In this document: one piece after another, positions 8,391 to 16,589 of the stretch | Position numbering within the stretch: position 1 is the first letter of the stretch | How the letters are laid out: every line of letters begins with the position of its first letter | Source of the DNA: CADEFX01 sp046154585 | GTDB lineage: Bacteria > Pseudomonadota > Alphaproteobacteria > Rhizobiales > Hyphomicrobiaceae | Direction of reading: 5' to 3' | DNA length: 64,000 nucleotides | Assembly: GCA_046154585.1 (NCBI GenBank) | Contig: JBJXDX010000048.1 | Coordinates: 18,827 to 82,826 of the forward strand | The notes under the pieces: generated by a model | The model's input: only the letters and a program-made list of their open reading frames with translations | Database searches by the model: none | What the model was told of the DNA's origin: nothing | Translations under genes and position numbers: made by a program

Positions 8391-9875
8391 TCAGCTCACC
8401 TTCTCGATCTTCTTCTGCCCGCCCATGTACGGCACCAGCGCGTCGGGCAGCGTCACGGAGCCGTCGGCCTCCTGGTAGTTCTCCAGAATCGCCACCATCG
8501 TGCGGCCGACCGCCAGACCCGAGCCGTTGAGCGTGTGTACGGGACGCACATCCTTGGCGCCCTTCGGCCGGTAGCGCGCATTCATGCGCCGCGCCTGGAA
8601 ATCGCCGCACACCGAGCACGACGAAATCTCGCGATAGGTGTTCTGCCCCGGCAGCCACACCTCGATGTCGTAGGTCTTCTGCGCGGCAAAGCCCATGTCG
8701 CCCGTGCACAGCAGCATCGTGCGATAGGCGAGCCCGAGGCGCTTCAACACTTCCTCGGCGCACGCGGTCATGCGCTCGTGCTCGGCCATGCTCTGCTCCG
8801 GCGTCGTGATCGACACAAGCTCCACCTTGGAGAACTGATGCTGCCGGATCATGCCGCGCGTATCCTTGCCCGCCGCACCCGCTTCCGCGCGGAAGCACGG
8901 CGTGAACGCCGTGACGCGAATGGGCAGCTCCGCCTCGTCCGTGATCTTCTCGCGCACGAGATTGGTGAGCGGGACTTCGGCCGTGGGGATGAGCCAAAGG
9001 CGGCCCTCACTCTCCATCGCGTCGAAGAACCGTTTGTTCTTCAGGTCTTGCTCGGTCGCACCACCCTCGGCGGCCGCACGCGCCTCGAAAAGTCGCTCCC
9101 ATGTGATGCGTTCATCCTCGTCACTGAGCTGCTCGCTCAGTCTCACCATCATTTCGAATAAATCGACAGTTCTCGTCGAGAATTGATCTTCCTTGAATTT
9201 CGGCAGCTGCGCTGTGCCATACATCACCTCGTCCCGCACCATCATCGGCGGCGCGATCTCGGTGTACCCGAACTTCGTCGTATGCAGATCGAGCATGAAC
9301 GCGCCCAGCGCCCGCTCCAGCCGCGCAAGCTGCCCCTTAAGCACCACGAACCGCGCACCCGACAGCTTCGCCGCCGTCTCGAAGTCCATCAGCCCCAGCA
9401 TCTCGCCGATCTCGAAATGCTGGCGCGGTTTGTTCATGCCGCCGAGCTTGGGCGGCTCGCCCACTTTCCGGATGAGCTTGTTGTCGTGCTCGTCCTTGCC
9501 CTCCGGCACCTCGTCGAGCGGAATGTTGGGAATGACCGACAGCGCTGCGCGCAGCTCCTCGTCGCGCTGCTTCTGCTCCTTCTCGCCCGCCTCCAGCGCA
9601 TCCTTGAGCGCTGCCACCTCGGCCATCAGCTTGGCGGCCGTGGCCTCATCCTTGGCACCCTTCGCCTTGCCGATCTCCTTCGAGGCCGCGTTGCGCCGCG
9701 CCTGCTTCTCCTGCAGGTCGGTGGTGACCCGCCGCCGCAGATCGTCGATCGCCAGCAGCTGATCCGAAAACATCACGTCGCTGGATTTCGGCCGTTCGAC
9801 GCGCCGAATTCCACGCTTGTTCAAGCCGGCGTCAAACGCAGCAGAGTTGTCCCGAATCCATCTGATGTCGAACAC
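8391..9875 (-). CDS. serS: Seryl-tRNA synthetase
   Basis: This 494-residue class II synthetase charges tRNA-Ser. It starts with GTG, reading MFDIRWIRDN, the standard SerS opening. An N-terminal coiled-coil arm (about residues 35-110, rich in Lys/Glu) binds the tRNA. The catalytic core contains motif 2 (FRAEAGAAGKDTRGM... with HQFSKVE) and motif 3 (SGLAVGRTMVAILENYQ). An insertion around DLKNKRFFDAMESEG makes it longer than E. coli SerS (430 residues); such an insert is seen in some rhizobial enzymes, I believe. Upstream lies a cluster of palindromic repeats. Confidence 0.97.
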   Translation of the reverse strand: MFDIRWIRDNSAAFDAGLNKRGIRRVERPKSSDVMFSDQLLAIDDLRRRVTTDLQEKQARRNAASKEIGKAKGAKDEATAAKLMAEVAALKDALEAGEKEQKQRDEELRAALSVIPNIPLDEVPEGKDEHDNKLIRKVGEPPKLGGMNKPRQHFEIGEMLGLMDFETAAKLSGARFVVLKGQLARLERALGAFMLDLHTTKFGYTEIAPPMMVRDEVMYGTAQLPKFKEDQFSTRTVDLFEMMVRLSEQLSDEDERITWERLFEARAAAEGGATEQDLKNKRFFDAMESEGRLWLIPTAEVPLTNLVREKITDEAELPIRVTAFTPCFRAEAGAAGKDTRGMIRQHQFSKVELVSITTPEQSMAEHERMTACAEEVLKRLGLAYRTMLLCTGDMGFAAQKTYDIEVWLPGQNTYREISSCSVCGDFQARRMNARYRPKGAKDVRPVHTLNGSGLAVGRTMVAILENYQEADGSVTLPDALVPYMGGQKKIEKVS

Positions 9876-10274
9876 GATGGGCCTCTCAGTGACGTCATAC
9901 CGGCGAAGGCCGGCCCTAGATGCTTCTTCCGACGGCCGCTCAACTGCTCGCTGCGGTGGTTGCGGCCCCTGGGTCCCGACTCGCGGTCGCTTTCGCTCCC
10001 TTGGCCGGGATGACAGATGTGATATCAGGCCCGGTCGTAGCCATTTCTGTCATCCCGGGCAAGCGCGGCCAGGCTTGTGACAAGCAACGCATGGTGATGC
10101 TCCCTTGGCTGCGGTGACAAATTACGCGACCCCGCCTCGCTCCGTTGTCATCCCGGGCAAGCGCGGGCCGAGGTGGCTGCGATGGAGGACTGCGCAACTT
10201 CCCGCGCGCGACCCGGGACCCAGAGTCTCGTGCGGAGCACGGCTCCGCCATGGCTCGCGGCAGCCGAACCTCGC
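9876..10274. repeat. Cluster of GTCATCC-type palindromic repeats upstream of serS
   Basis: No gene is seen in this 399-bp gap. It holds three units of one repeat family. At 9894-10014 a unit opens GTCATACCGGCGAAGGCCGG and closes with TGGGTCCC and CCGGGATGAC. At 10049-10118 a unit opens GTCATCCCGGGCAAGCGCGG. At 10147-10223 a unit opens with the same words and closes CGCGCGACCCGGGACCCAG. The last is mirrored on the other side of the GIY-YIG gene. Transcribed copies would fold into GC-rich hairpins. Confidence 0.75.
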
Positions 10275-10577
10275 CTATTCGTCACCGATCTCCAGCCACA
10301 AATCCCGCCACTGCGGGTTGGCTTGCTCGATCAGCTGCAGCTTCCATGCGCGCCGCCACCGCTTGATGCTTTTCTCCCGCGCGATCGCAGCTTCTACGTC
10401 GCCATGCTCCTCGAAGTACACGAGGTACTTCACGCCATAGCGCTTCGTAAAGCCCGGGATCAATCCTTCACGATGTTCCATGACTCGCCGGTAGAGGTCG
10501 TTCGTGACGCCCACATACAATGTGCCGTTGCGATCGGAAGCAAGGATGTACACCCAATAGACATGCTCGGACACCAT
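10275..10577 (-). CDS. Single-domain GIY-YIG nuclease family protein
   Basis: A 100-residue protein consisting of one GIY-YIG domain: WVYILASDRNGTLYVGVTNDLYRR at about residues 8-31 supplies the two tyrosine motifs and the catalytic arginine. EHREG with a histidine follows, and then the motif FEEHGDVEAAIAREKSIKRW supplies the metal-binding glutamate. This is the UPF0213/YhbQ-like subgroup, often present in many copies in alphaproteobacterial genomes. No DNA-binding domain is attached. The gene is framed by inverted repeat units and is on the same strand as its neighbours. Its substrate is unknown. Confidence 0.9.
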   Translation of the reverse strand: MVSEHVYWVYILASDRNGTLYVGVTNDLYRRVMEHREGLIPGFTKRYGVKYLVYFEEHGDVEAAIAREKSIKRWRRAWKLQLIEQANPQWRDLWLEIGDE

Positions 10578-10586
10578 GCTGTGGAC

Positions 10587-10664
10587 CTGGGTCCCGGGTC
10601 GCGCGCGAGAAACAACGCCTCAACAAGCCCACAATCACCTCGGCTCGCGCTTGCCCGGGATGAC
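10587..10664. repeat. Inverted copy of the GTCATCC-type repeat
   Basis: It reads CTGGGTCCCGGGTCGCGCGCG at its left end and CTCGCGCTTGCCCGGGATGAC at its right end, the reverse complement of the unit at 10147-10223. It lies 10 bp upstream of the GIY-YIG start, so it probably also overlaps that gene's leader. Confidence 0.75.
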
Positions 10665-10707
10665 AATTTTGGTGATGGCGAGGCCGCACCCAAAGAATAA
10701 CGCGCCG

Positions 10708-11511
10708 CTACCCCGCCGCCGCGTCCTTCGCCGCCCTTGCCTTGTCCATCCGGTCGACGATCCAGATCGAGACCTCGTAGAGCAGGATGGTCGGGGCCAT
10801 CATGGCCATCATGCTGAAGGGGTCGGGCGGCGACAGCACGGCCGACGCGCCGGTGATGCCGACGATGGCGTAGCGGCGCGCGCTGCGCAGCGCGTCCGCC
10901 GTCAGGATGCCGGCGCGCGCCAGCAAGGTCAGCACCACGGGAAGCTGGAAGATGATGCCGAAGCCCAGCATCAGGCTCATGATCAGCGACAGGTATTCCG
11001 ATACCTTCGGCAAGAGCTCGATCGCCGCATTGCCGTGCCCGGCCGCCTGCGGCGTCATCTCCACCGAGAAGCGGATCAGCATCGGCATGACGACGAAGTA
11101 GACGACCATCGAGCCGAGGAAGAACAGGATCGGCGTGGCGATCAGATACGGCCGGAAGGCGGCGCGCTCGTTTCGATAAAGCCCCGGCGCCACGAACTTA
11201 TAGATCTGGTTGGCCACCACCGGGAACGACAGGAACGCCGCGCCGAACACCGCCAGCTTGATGTTGGTGTAAAGCTGCTCGAGGAAATGCGTGGCGATCA
11301 GCTTGGCCTTGTCCTCGCCGACCACGCGCACGAACGGCCACACCAGAACGTTGTAGATCGGCCGCGCGAACACGAAGCACACGACGAACATGCCGAAGAA
11401 CGCGAGCAGCGAGTAGATCAGGCGCTGACGGAGCTCGATCAGATGGTCGAGCAGAGGTGCCTTAGACGCCTCGATATCGTCATGGCCTTCGCGCGGGACG
11501 CTGTCCTGCAT
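10708..11511 (-). CDS. tatC: Sec-independent translocase subunit TatC
   Basis: This 267-residue protein with six membrane helices is the receptor for twin-arginine signal peptides. The conserved N-terminal cytoplasmic segment APLLDHLIELRQRLIYS and the motif FALPVVAN-like FLSFPVVANQIYKFVAPGLYRNER are clear, as is MLGFGIIFQLPVV. It is the last gene of tatA-tatB-tatC, starting 5 bp after the tatB stop. Folded, cofactor-containing proteins, such as periplasmic respiratory enzymes, are its usual cargo. Confidence 0.97.
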   Translation of the reverse strand: MQDSVPREGHDDIEASKAPLLDHLIELRQRLIYSLLAFFGMFVVCFVFARPIYNVLVWPFVRVVGEDKAKLIATHFLEQLYTNIKLAVFGAAFLSFPVVANQIYKFVAPGLYRNERAAFRPYLIATPILFFLGSMVVYFVVMPMLIRFSVEMTPQAAGHGNAAIELLPKVSEYLSLIMSLMLGFGIIFQLPVVLTLLARAGILTADALRSARRYAIVGITGASAVLSPPDPFSMMAMMAPTILLYEVSIWIVDRMDKARAAKDAAAG

Positions 11512-11516
11512 CGCCC

Positions 11517-11999
11517 TCAGGCTCCGGTCTTCTGCTCGATGCGCCCGCTGCCGTCGCCCGGCGTGTCCGCGGCGGCCGTCTCTTGCTCACGGTGTGGCTC
11601 GGCGCCATTCAGCGATCCGGCGTGGGCCTCGGGGCTCGGCAGCGGCAGTCCGTCCGCATCGTGCGCATGGGGATCGGCCGGCTTGTCCAGCAGGGCCGTG
11701 TCGGTCGCCGCCTGGACCTCGGCCTTGGCCGCGTCGAGCTCGGTCGTCACGCTGCGCTCGGCCTCGCGCATGGAGGCTTCCGCCTCCGCGCCCATGCTCT
11801 CGACGTCCTTCTTGAGCTGATCCAGCTCGCTCTCGCGCACGGCCTCGTCGAACTGCGAGCGAAACTCGGCCGCCTGCCGCTTGATGATGCCGACGTACTT
11901 GCCGATCGTGCGCAGCAGCACGGGCAGATCCTTCGGCCCGATGACGATCAACGCCACGATGCCGAGCAGGAGCAGCTTGCTGGAGGTGATATCGAACAT
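11517..11999 (-). CDS. tatB: Sec-independent translocase subunit TatB
   Basis: A 160-residue protein with the TatB start MFDITSSKLLLLGIVALIVIGPKDLPVLLRTIG (helix, hinge at GPKDLP, amphipathic helix). A charged segment to about residue 80 follows, then a variable acidic, proline-rich tail. With TatC it forms the signal-peptide receptor. The ATG at 11999 was picked because the hydrophobic helix must begin within a few residues of the start; the longer in-frame reading adds only non-conserved residues. Confidence 0.95.
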   Translation of the reverse strand: MFDITSSKLLLLGIVALIVIGPKDLPVLLRTIGKYVGIIKRQAAEFRSQFDEAVRESELDQLKKDVESMGAEAEASMREAERSVTTELDAAKAEVQAATDTALLDKPADPHAHDADGLPLPSPEAHAGSLNGAEPHREQETAAADTPGDGSGRIEQKTGA

Positions 12000-12070
12000 C
12001 GGATCATTCAGCCCTTGCGCACGCCGCAGGCGCGCGCCCGTCATTCCTGCGCGAGCAGGTGCGACCGGGT

Positions 12071-12304
12071 TCAGCCGACCTTCGTGCCGGTCGGCTGCTG
12101 CTCGGGCTGCTTGATGCCCTGCTCGATGACTTTGGGCTCAGCCGGCTTGGCCGCCACCTCGTCGTCGTCGGACATGCCCTTCTTGAAGCTCTTGATGCCC
12201 TTGGCCACGTCTCCCATGATCGAGGAGATCTTGCCGCTGCCGCCGAACAGCAACAGCGCCACGGCCAGGAAAATAAGCCAGTGCCATACGCTTAGGCTAC
12301 CCAT
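12071..12304 (-). CDS. tatA: Sec-independent translocase subunit TatA
   Basis: A 77-residue pore-forming Tat subunit: a short helix (SVWHWLIFLAVALLLFGGSGKI), the FGG hinge, then an amphipathic helix with GDVAKGIKSFKKGMSDD and a polar tail rich in Pro/Gln. The ATG at 12304 gives the standard N-terminus MGSLSVWHWLI. It leads the tatABC operon; 71 bp separate it from tatB. Confidence 0.96.
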   Translation of the reverse strand: MGSLSVWHWLIFLAVALLLFGGSGKISSIMGDVAKGIKSFKKGMSDDDEVAAKPAEPKVIEQGIKQPEQQPTGTKVG

Positions 12305-12452
12305 TGTGAGATTGCTCCTCTGGCGCCCGCGGCGCCGTTTAGCCGTGTCTGTTGTTGTTTCTTGTTGTGACAAGGCATCGCTTGGATTAGGGCGCACTAT
12401 CGCAGAAAGGGCATGGCCGGGCAAGGTCGCCCAGCCAGAAATGGCCGGTCTC

Positions 12453-13610
12453 TCAAGCTTTTGACTGGTCCCCGGCCTCACCATTTTCGGCCGGAAACAC
12501 CAGCAGCCGCTCCGGCTCCAGCGTGATGGCCACCTCCTGCCCCTGCGGCGGCACCTCGCTTTCCCTCACCAGCGCCTTGAGTGGCCTGTCAAAGCCCTGC
12601 ACGCCGACCTCGACCAGCGCCGCATCGCCGAGGAACTTGACGTGCAGCACGCGCGCCTCGATCCCCTGCCCGGCGGGCGCCAGGCGGATGGCCCGCTGCC
12701 GCAGGCACAGCACGGCTCGGTCCCCCTCGGCCAACTCCGGCACCCAGAAGGTGCCGAGCGGCGTCCTGAGCGCACCGCCTTCCACGGTCCACGGCACCTC
12801 GTTGATCTCCGAGAACAGCCGCGCCACGAACAGGTCGGCCGGATCGCGATACAGCTCTGCCGCCTTGCCCACCTGCACCAGCCGCCCGCTCCGCATCACC
12901 GCGATCCGGTCGCTGAGGCGCATGGCCTCCTCGGGATGATGCGTGACCATGATGCAGGTGGCGCGCGTCTCGCGCAGCAGCGCCAGCGTCTCGTTCTGGA
13001 TGCCCTCGCGCAATTGCACGTCGAGCCCGGAGAACGGCTCGTCCATCAGCATCACCGCCGGCCGCGGCACGAGCGCGCGTGCCAGCGCCACGCGCTGCTG
13101 CTCGCCGCCCGACAGAATGTGCGGATAGTCTTCCGCGTAGCGCCCCATGCCGACGCGCTCCAGCACGGCCAGCGCCTCGCGCCGCGCTTCCTCGCGCCCG
13201 AGCGGCTTCAACCCGAACGCCACGTTGTCGATGATGCGCAGGTGCGGGAACAGCGCGAAATCCTGGAACATCAGGCCGACGTTGCGCTGCTCGGGCGGCA
13301 CGAACCGGCTCGGCCCCGCCATCTCGCGATCGTTGATGAGCACGCGGCCCGCCGTCGGCTTCTCGATCCCCGAGACGATGCGCAGCAACGTGGTCTTGCC
13401 GCATCCCGACGGGCCCAGCAGGCAGACGATCTCACCCGGCGCCATGTCGAGCGACACGCCGCGCAAGGCCCAGTTCGCGCCATAGCGCCGCTCGACCTGC
13501 TCCAACGTCAGGCTTGCCGCGAACGCCGTCGCCGCCCGCACGCCATGCTTGTGTGTGGCGACAGGCGATGCCTTACCGGTGGTTTTCGAGAACCAGGTGT
13601 TCAAACTCAA
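12453..13610 (-). CDS. ABC transporter ATP-binding protein (Fe3+/polyamine/MalK-like class)
   Basis: A 385-residue ATPase: Walker A GPSGCGKT at about 66-73, Q-loop MFQDFALFPH, signature LSGGEQQRVALARAL, Walker B VMLMDEPFSGLD, and H-loop VTHHPEEAMRLSD. A C-terminal TOBE-like regulatory region follows (from about residue 270). The family energises uptake of iron, polyamines or sugars. No permease or binding-protein gene is nearby, so it is an orphan subunit. It starts with TTG at 13610, supported by GAGG six bases upstream; a GTG at residue 24 is an alternative. It sits between scpB and tatA, which are usually adjacent in relatives. Confidence 0.88.
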   Translation of the reverse strand: MSLNTWFSKTTGKASPVATHKHGVRAATAFAASLTLEQVERRYGANWALRGVSLDMAPGEIVCLLGPSGCGKTTLLRIVSGIEKPTAGRVLINDREMAGPSRFVPPEQRNVGLMFQDFALFPHLRIIDNVAFGLKPLGREEARREALAVLERVGMGRYAEDYPHILSGGEQQRVALARALVPRPAVMLMDEPFSGLDVQLREGIQNETLALLRETRATCIMVTHHPEEAMRLSDRIAVMRSGRLVQVGKAAELYRDPADLFVARLFSEINEVPWTVEGGALRTPLGTFWVPELAEGDRAVLCLRQRAIRLAPAGQGIEARVLHVKFLGDAALVEVGVQGFDRPLKALVRESEVPPQGQEVAITLEPERLLVFPAENGEAGDQSKA

Positions 13611-13637
13611 CTGAGACCTCGGCCGCGATGGCGCACA

Positions 13638-14477
13638 CTACGCCTTGGACGGCGCCTCGCCGTCGTCATCGTCGCCGTCCTCGGTATCGCCCTCTTCGCT
13701 TTCCGGATCAAGGTCGAGTTGTTCTTGCTCGTCCTCGCCCTCCTCCAGCGGAAGCTCGTCCGGCATCAGCGCCGCGACATCGGTCGGCTCCGGCACCTTG
13801 AAGTCGGGCGGCAGCGAGGAATCGAGCAGGCCCGCCCCCTTCAATTCGGCGAGGCCCGGCAGATCCTTGACCGCATCGAGCTGGAAATGGCTCAGGAACG
13901 CATCCGTGGTGCCGTAGGTGATGGGCTTGCCGGGCGCCCGCCGGCGCCCCCGCGGCCGGATCCAGCCCGTTTCCAGCAGCACGTCGATCGTGCCCTTGGA
14001 CGTGTGCACGCCGCGGATTTCCTCGATCTCGGCGCGCGTGACGGGCTGGTGGTAGGCGATGATGGCCATGGTCTCGAGCGCGGCGCGCGAAAGCCTGCGC
14101 TCCTCCACCGCGTGCCGCTCGAGCAGGAAACCCAAGTCCTCCGCCGTCCGGAACGCCCACTTGCCGGCTACGCGCACGAGGTTGATGCCGCGGCTCGCGT
14201 AGAAGCCCTTCAGCTCCTCCAGCAGCGCCGCGACATCGTCGTTGGGCTTCAGGTGCGAGGCCAGATACGCTTCCGCCAGCGGCTCCGCCGCCGCGAACAG
14301 CAGCGCTTCCAGTATCCGCAGGTTCTCGCCGCGATCGGCCGACGGCAGCGCCCGCACGTTCCCGCGCAGGCCGCGCCCCGGTGCCTGCTCGATCAAGTGC
14401 TCTTCCTTGGCCAGCAGCTCGTCGATGGCGATGCCCTCGTCCGGCTGCTCCCTGGTCGCGTGTCGCGGCGGAACCAT
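13638..14477 (-). CDS. scpB: Segregation and condensation protein B
   Basis: This 279-residue protein is the winged-helix subunit that binds the ScpA kleisin in the SMC condensin complex. Conserved blocks are ENLRILEALLFAAAEPL, LVRVAGKWAFRTAEDLG, SRAALETMAIIAYHQPVTRAEIEEIRGV-like text and YGTTDAFLSHF. The C-terminus is a very acidic tail (Glu/Asp runs from about residue 235) beyond the usual family core. An upstream GTG gives 11 more residues; the ATG at 14477 is preceded by GAGGA and was preferred. It lies 51 bp after scpA. Confidence 0.95.
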   Translation of the reverse strand: MVPPRHATREQPDEGIAIDELLAKEEHLIEQAPGRGLRGNVRALPSADRGENLRILEALLFAAAEPLAEAYLASHLKPNDDVAALLEELKGFYASRGINLVRVAGKWAFRTAEDLGFLLERHAVEERRLSRAALETMAIIAYHQPVTRAEIEEIRGVHTSKGTIDVLLETGWIRPRGRRRAPGKPITYGTTDAFLSHFQLDAVKDLPGLAELKGAGLLDSSLPPDFKVPEPTDVAALMPDELPLEEGEDEQEQLDLDPESEEGDTEDGDDDDGEAPSKA

Positions 14478-14528
14478 GCGCTTCCTCGTCTTGTCTCGTC
14501 CATCAGCCACGCAGCACGCCTCAAACCT

Positions 14529-15368
14529 TTATGACACCTGCTCCCACTCGGCCCCGGCCGTGCGCCGGCGCATATAGATCGGGGCAAACGCCTGCTCCTG
14601 CCGCAGCTCGATCACGCCGTCGCGCGCCATTTCCAGCGTCGCTCCGAACGAGCTGGCCAGCGCCGTGCGGCCCAGGTCCGAGGCCGGCAGATACTGCTCA
14701 AGGAACATGTCGAGCTGCACCCAGTCGCCGGTCGAATGCCCGACCAGGGCCTCCAGCCGCTGGCGCGCGTCCTTGATCGACCACACTTGCCGCTTCTTGA
14801 CGACGTGCGTGCGCTTCGCAGCCCTGTGCTGGCGCTGCTCGGCGTAAGCCTTCAGCAAGTCGAAAATCTCGGCCGAATATTGCCGGTCGCGGATCGTCCG
14901 CACGCCTTCCGGCATGCCGCGCGCGAATACGTCGCGGTCGAGCCGCTTGCGCGTCATGAGCTGGGCTGCGGCGTCGCGCATGGCTTCCAGCCGCATCAGC
15001 CGGAACGCCAGCCGCGCCGCCAGCTCCTCGCCCGAGGGCTGGTCGTCCGGCGTCTCCTCGCGCGGCAGGATGAGCCGCGATTTCAGGAACGCCAGCCACG
15101 CTGCCATGACGAGGTAGTCGGCCGCCAGCTCGAGCCTGATTTTCTGCGCCTCGGCAATGAAGACCAAATACTGCTCGACCAGCGCCAGCACGGAGATCTT
15201 GACCAGATCGACCTTCTGCGTCCGTGCCAGCGCCAGCAGCAAATCGAGCGGCCCCTCGAACCCCGCGACGTCGACCACGAAGGCTTCACCGGGGGCGACG
15301 GCCTCGGGCCCGGGATCGGAATCCCAGGGCACAGGTCCCGCAGCGTCTCCGGCCGGCTCTCCTGTCAT
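14529..15368 (-). CDS. scpA: Segregation and condensation protein A
   Basis: This 279-residue kleisin links SMC heads. The typical block FEGPLDLLLALARTQKVDL near residues 38-56 is followed by SVLALVEQYLVFI and LAADYLVMAAWLAFLKSRLILP. The C-terminal winged helix contains RDGVIELRQEQAFAPI. The start ATG at 15368 has GAGGA five bases upstream. It follows nagZ by 70 bp and precedes scpB, the standard gene order in this order of bacteria. Confidence 0.95.
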   Translation of the reverse strand: MTGEPAGDAAGPVPWDSDPGPEAVAPGEAFVVDVAGFEGPLDLLLALARTQKVDLVKISVLALVEQYLVFIAEAQKIRLELAADYLVMAAWLAFLKSRLILPREETPDDQPSGEELAARLAFRLMRLEAMRDAAAQLMTRKRLDRDVFARGMPEGVRTIRDRQYSAEIFDLLKAYAEQRQHRAAKRTHVVKKRQVWSIKDARQRLEALVGHSTGDWVQLDMFLEQYLPASDLGRTALASSFGATLEMARDGVIELRQEQAFAPIYMRRRTAGAEWEQVS

Positions 15369-15438
15369 CAAATCCTCGGGTTGCAGTCGCAAGCCTGATG
15401 CCGTGAACGCGGCAGGGCAAATCGCACCTTACACTGAT

Positions 15439-16452
15439 TCAGGCGACGGTTGCCAAAGCCAGGTCCAGGGCCGCCTCGGCCTCGGCAATATCGGGGGTCT
15501 CGCTGGATCCAATGACCGCCCGCGCCCGCTCCAGCCGCTGCAGGGCCTTGCCCGCCAGCACTGGCACTCCCTCCACAACCTCGCGCATCTCGGCGAGGTT
15601 CCCATTGCAATGCAGCGCCAGGTCGGAACCCGCCTGTATCACCGCCCCGGCCCGCGACCGCAGCGTCCCCGTCAGCGCCCGCATGCTCAGGTCGTCGCTC
15701 ATCAGCAGGCCGTCGAAGCCGATGGCCTCGCGAATGATCGTCTGCGTCACGACCCGAGACACGCTCGCTGGTGCCGCCGCATCGATGGCGCTGAACACGA
15801 CATGCGCCGTCATGGCCGCCGGCAGGTCCGCCAGGGCCCGGAACGGCACGAAGTCGGTTCGCTCGAGGTCGGCCACCACCGTATCCACCACAGGCAAATC
15901 CACATGGCTGTCGGCGCCGGCCCGCCCATGCCCCGGCACATGCTTGACGACCGGCAGAACGCCGCCCGCCAGCAGCCCGTCCGCCACCGCCCGCCCCAAG
16001 GCGACCACCGTTGCTGGATCCCTGCCATAGGCGCGGTCGCCGATGATGTCGTGCGCGCCTTCGCAGGGCACGTCGAGCACGGGTGCGCAGTTCGTGTTGA
16101 TGCCGAGACCCGTCAGCTCGCTGGCGACCAGCCGGCTCACCGCAAAAGCCGCGCGCACGGCCGCCCCAGGATCTGCCGCGTACATGGTGGCGAAGGCCCG
16201 CGCCGGCGGAAGCGTGCGCGCCACCGGCGGCTTCAGGCGCTGAACCCGCCCGCCCTCCTGGTCGATCAGGACCAGGACGTCATCATCGCCGGCCGCAGTC
16301 CTGAAGTCGGCAACGAGCTGGCGGATCTGCCCCGCCGCCCGGCAATTGCGCGCGAACAGGATCAGGCCCGCCGGCCGCGCGTCGCGCACGAACCGGCGCT
16401 CCTCGTCCGTCAGTGTCTCGCCGGACACCCCGGTGATGAAAGCACGTTGCAT
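15439..16452 (-). CDS. nagZ: Beta-N-acetylhexosaminidase NagZ
   Basis: A 337-residue glycoside hydrolase family 3 enzyme of cell-wall recycling that removes GlcNAc from muropeptides in the cytoplasm. Motifs: LILFARNC near 28, LVLIDQEGGRVQRL with the conserved DQEGGRV at about 68-74, KHVPGHGRAGADSHVDLP (the His/Asp catalytic loop) and the nucleophile region LLMSDDLSMRAL. The ATG at 16452 gives MQRAFITGVSG, the usual start. It lies between the SPOR-domain gene and scpA, as in other Hyphomicrobiales. Confidence 0.95.
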   Translation of the reverse strand: MQRAFITGVSGETLTDEERRFVRDARPAGLILFARNCRAAGQIRQLVADFRTAAGDDDVLVLIDQEGGRVQRLKPPVARTLPPARAFATMYAADPGAAVRAAFAVSRLVASELTGLGINTNCAPVLDVPCEGAHDIIGDRAYGRDPATVVALGRAVADGLLAGGVLPVVKHVPGHGRAGADSHVDLPVVDTVVADLERTDFVPFRALADLPAAMTAHVVFSAIDAAAPASVSRVVTQTIIREAIGFDGLLMSDDLSMRALTGTLRSRAGAVIQAGSDLALHCNGNLAEMREVVEGVPVLAGKALQRLERARAVIGSSETPDIAEAEAALDLALATVA

Positions 16453-16589
16453 GGATGTGGCATGCACAGTTGGACAGATGCAGTTTTGCAGACGGCACAA
16501 GCCGCCACGTTCAGTGCTATGCCGCCCATTTGGCCCGCGCGCAACCCGGGACAAACCCAGGTGCGAAATCGATGGCGTCTAGGCCAAGC

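Larger units (their letters stand above)
10147..10664. mobile_element. Putative repeat-bounded GIY-YIG element
   Basis: Two copies of the same ~77-bp repeat face each other: 10147-10223 and 10587-10664. Each begins at its outer edge with GTCATCCCGGGCAAGCGCG and ends inward with CGCGCGACCCGGGACCCAG. The small GIY-YIG nuclease gene lies alone between them. The layout resembles REP/RAYT modules, where a nuclease-like protein is framed by inverted palindromes, but here with a different enzyme. The block separates tatC from serS, which are close neighbours in related genomes. That the unit moves, or that the nuclease acts on the repeats, is inference. Confidence 0.5.

Noticed and set aside
10576..11820. 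Plus-strand open frame of about 400 codons over tatC and tatB
   Set aside because: Antisense of clear tat genes, composition rich in Arg/His, no motifs.
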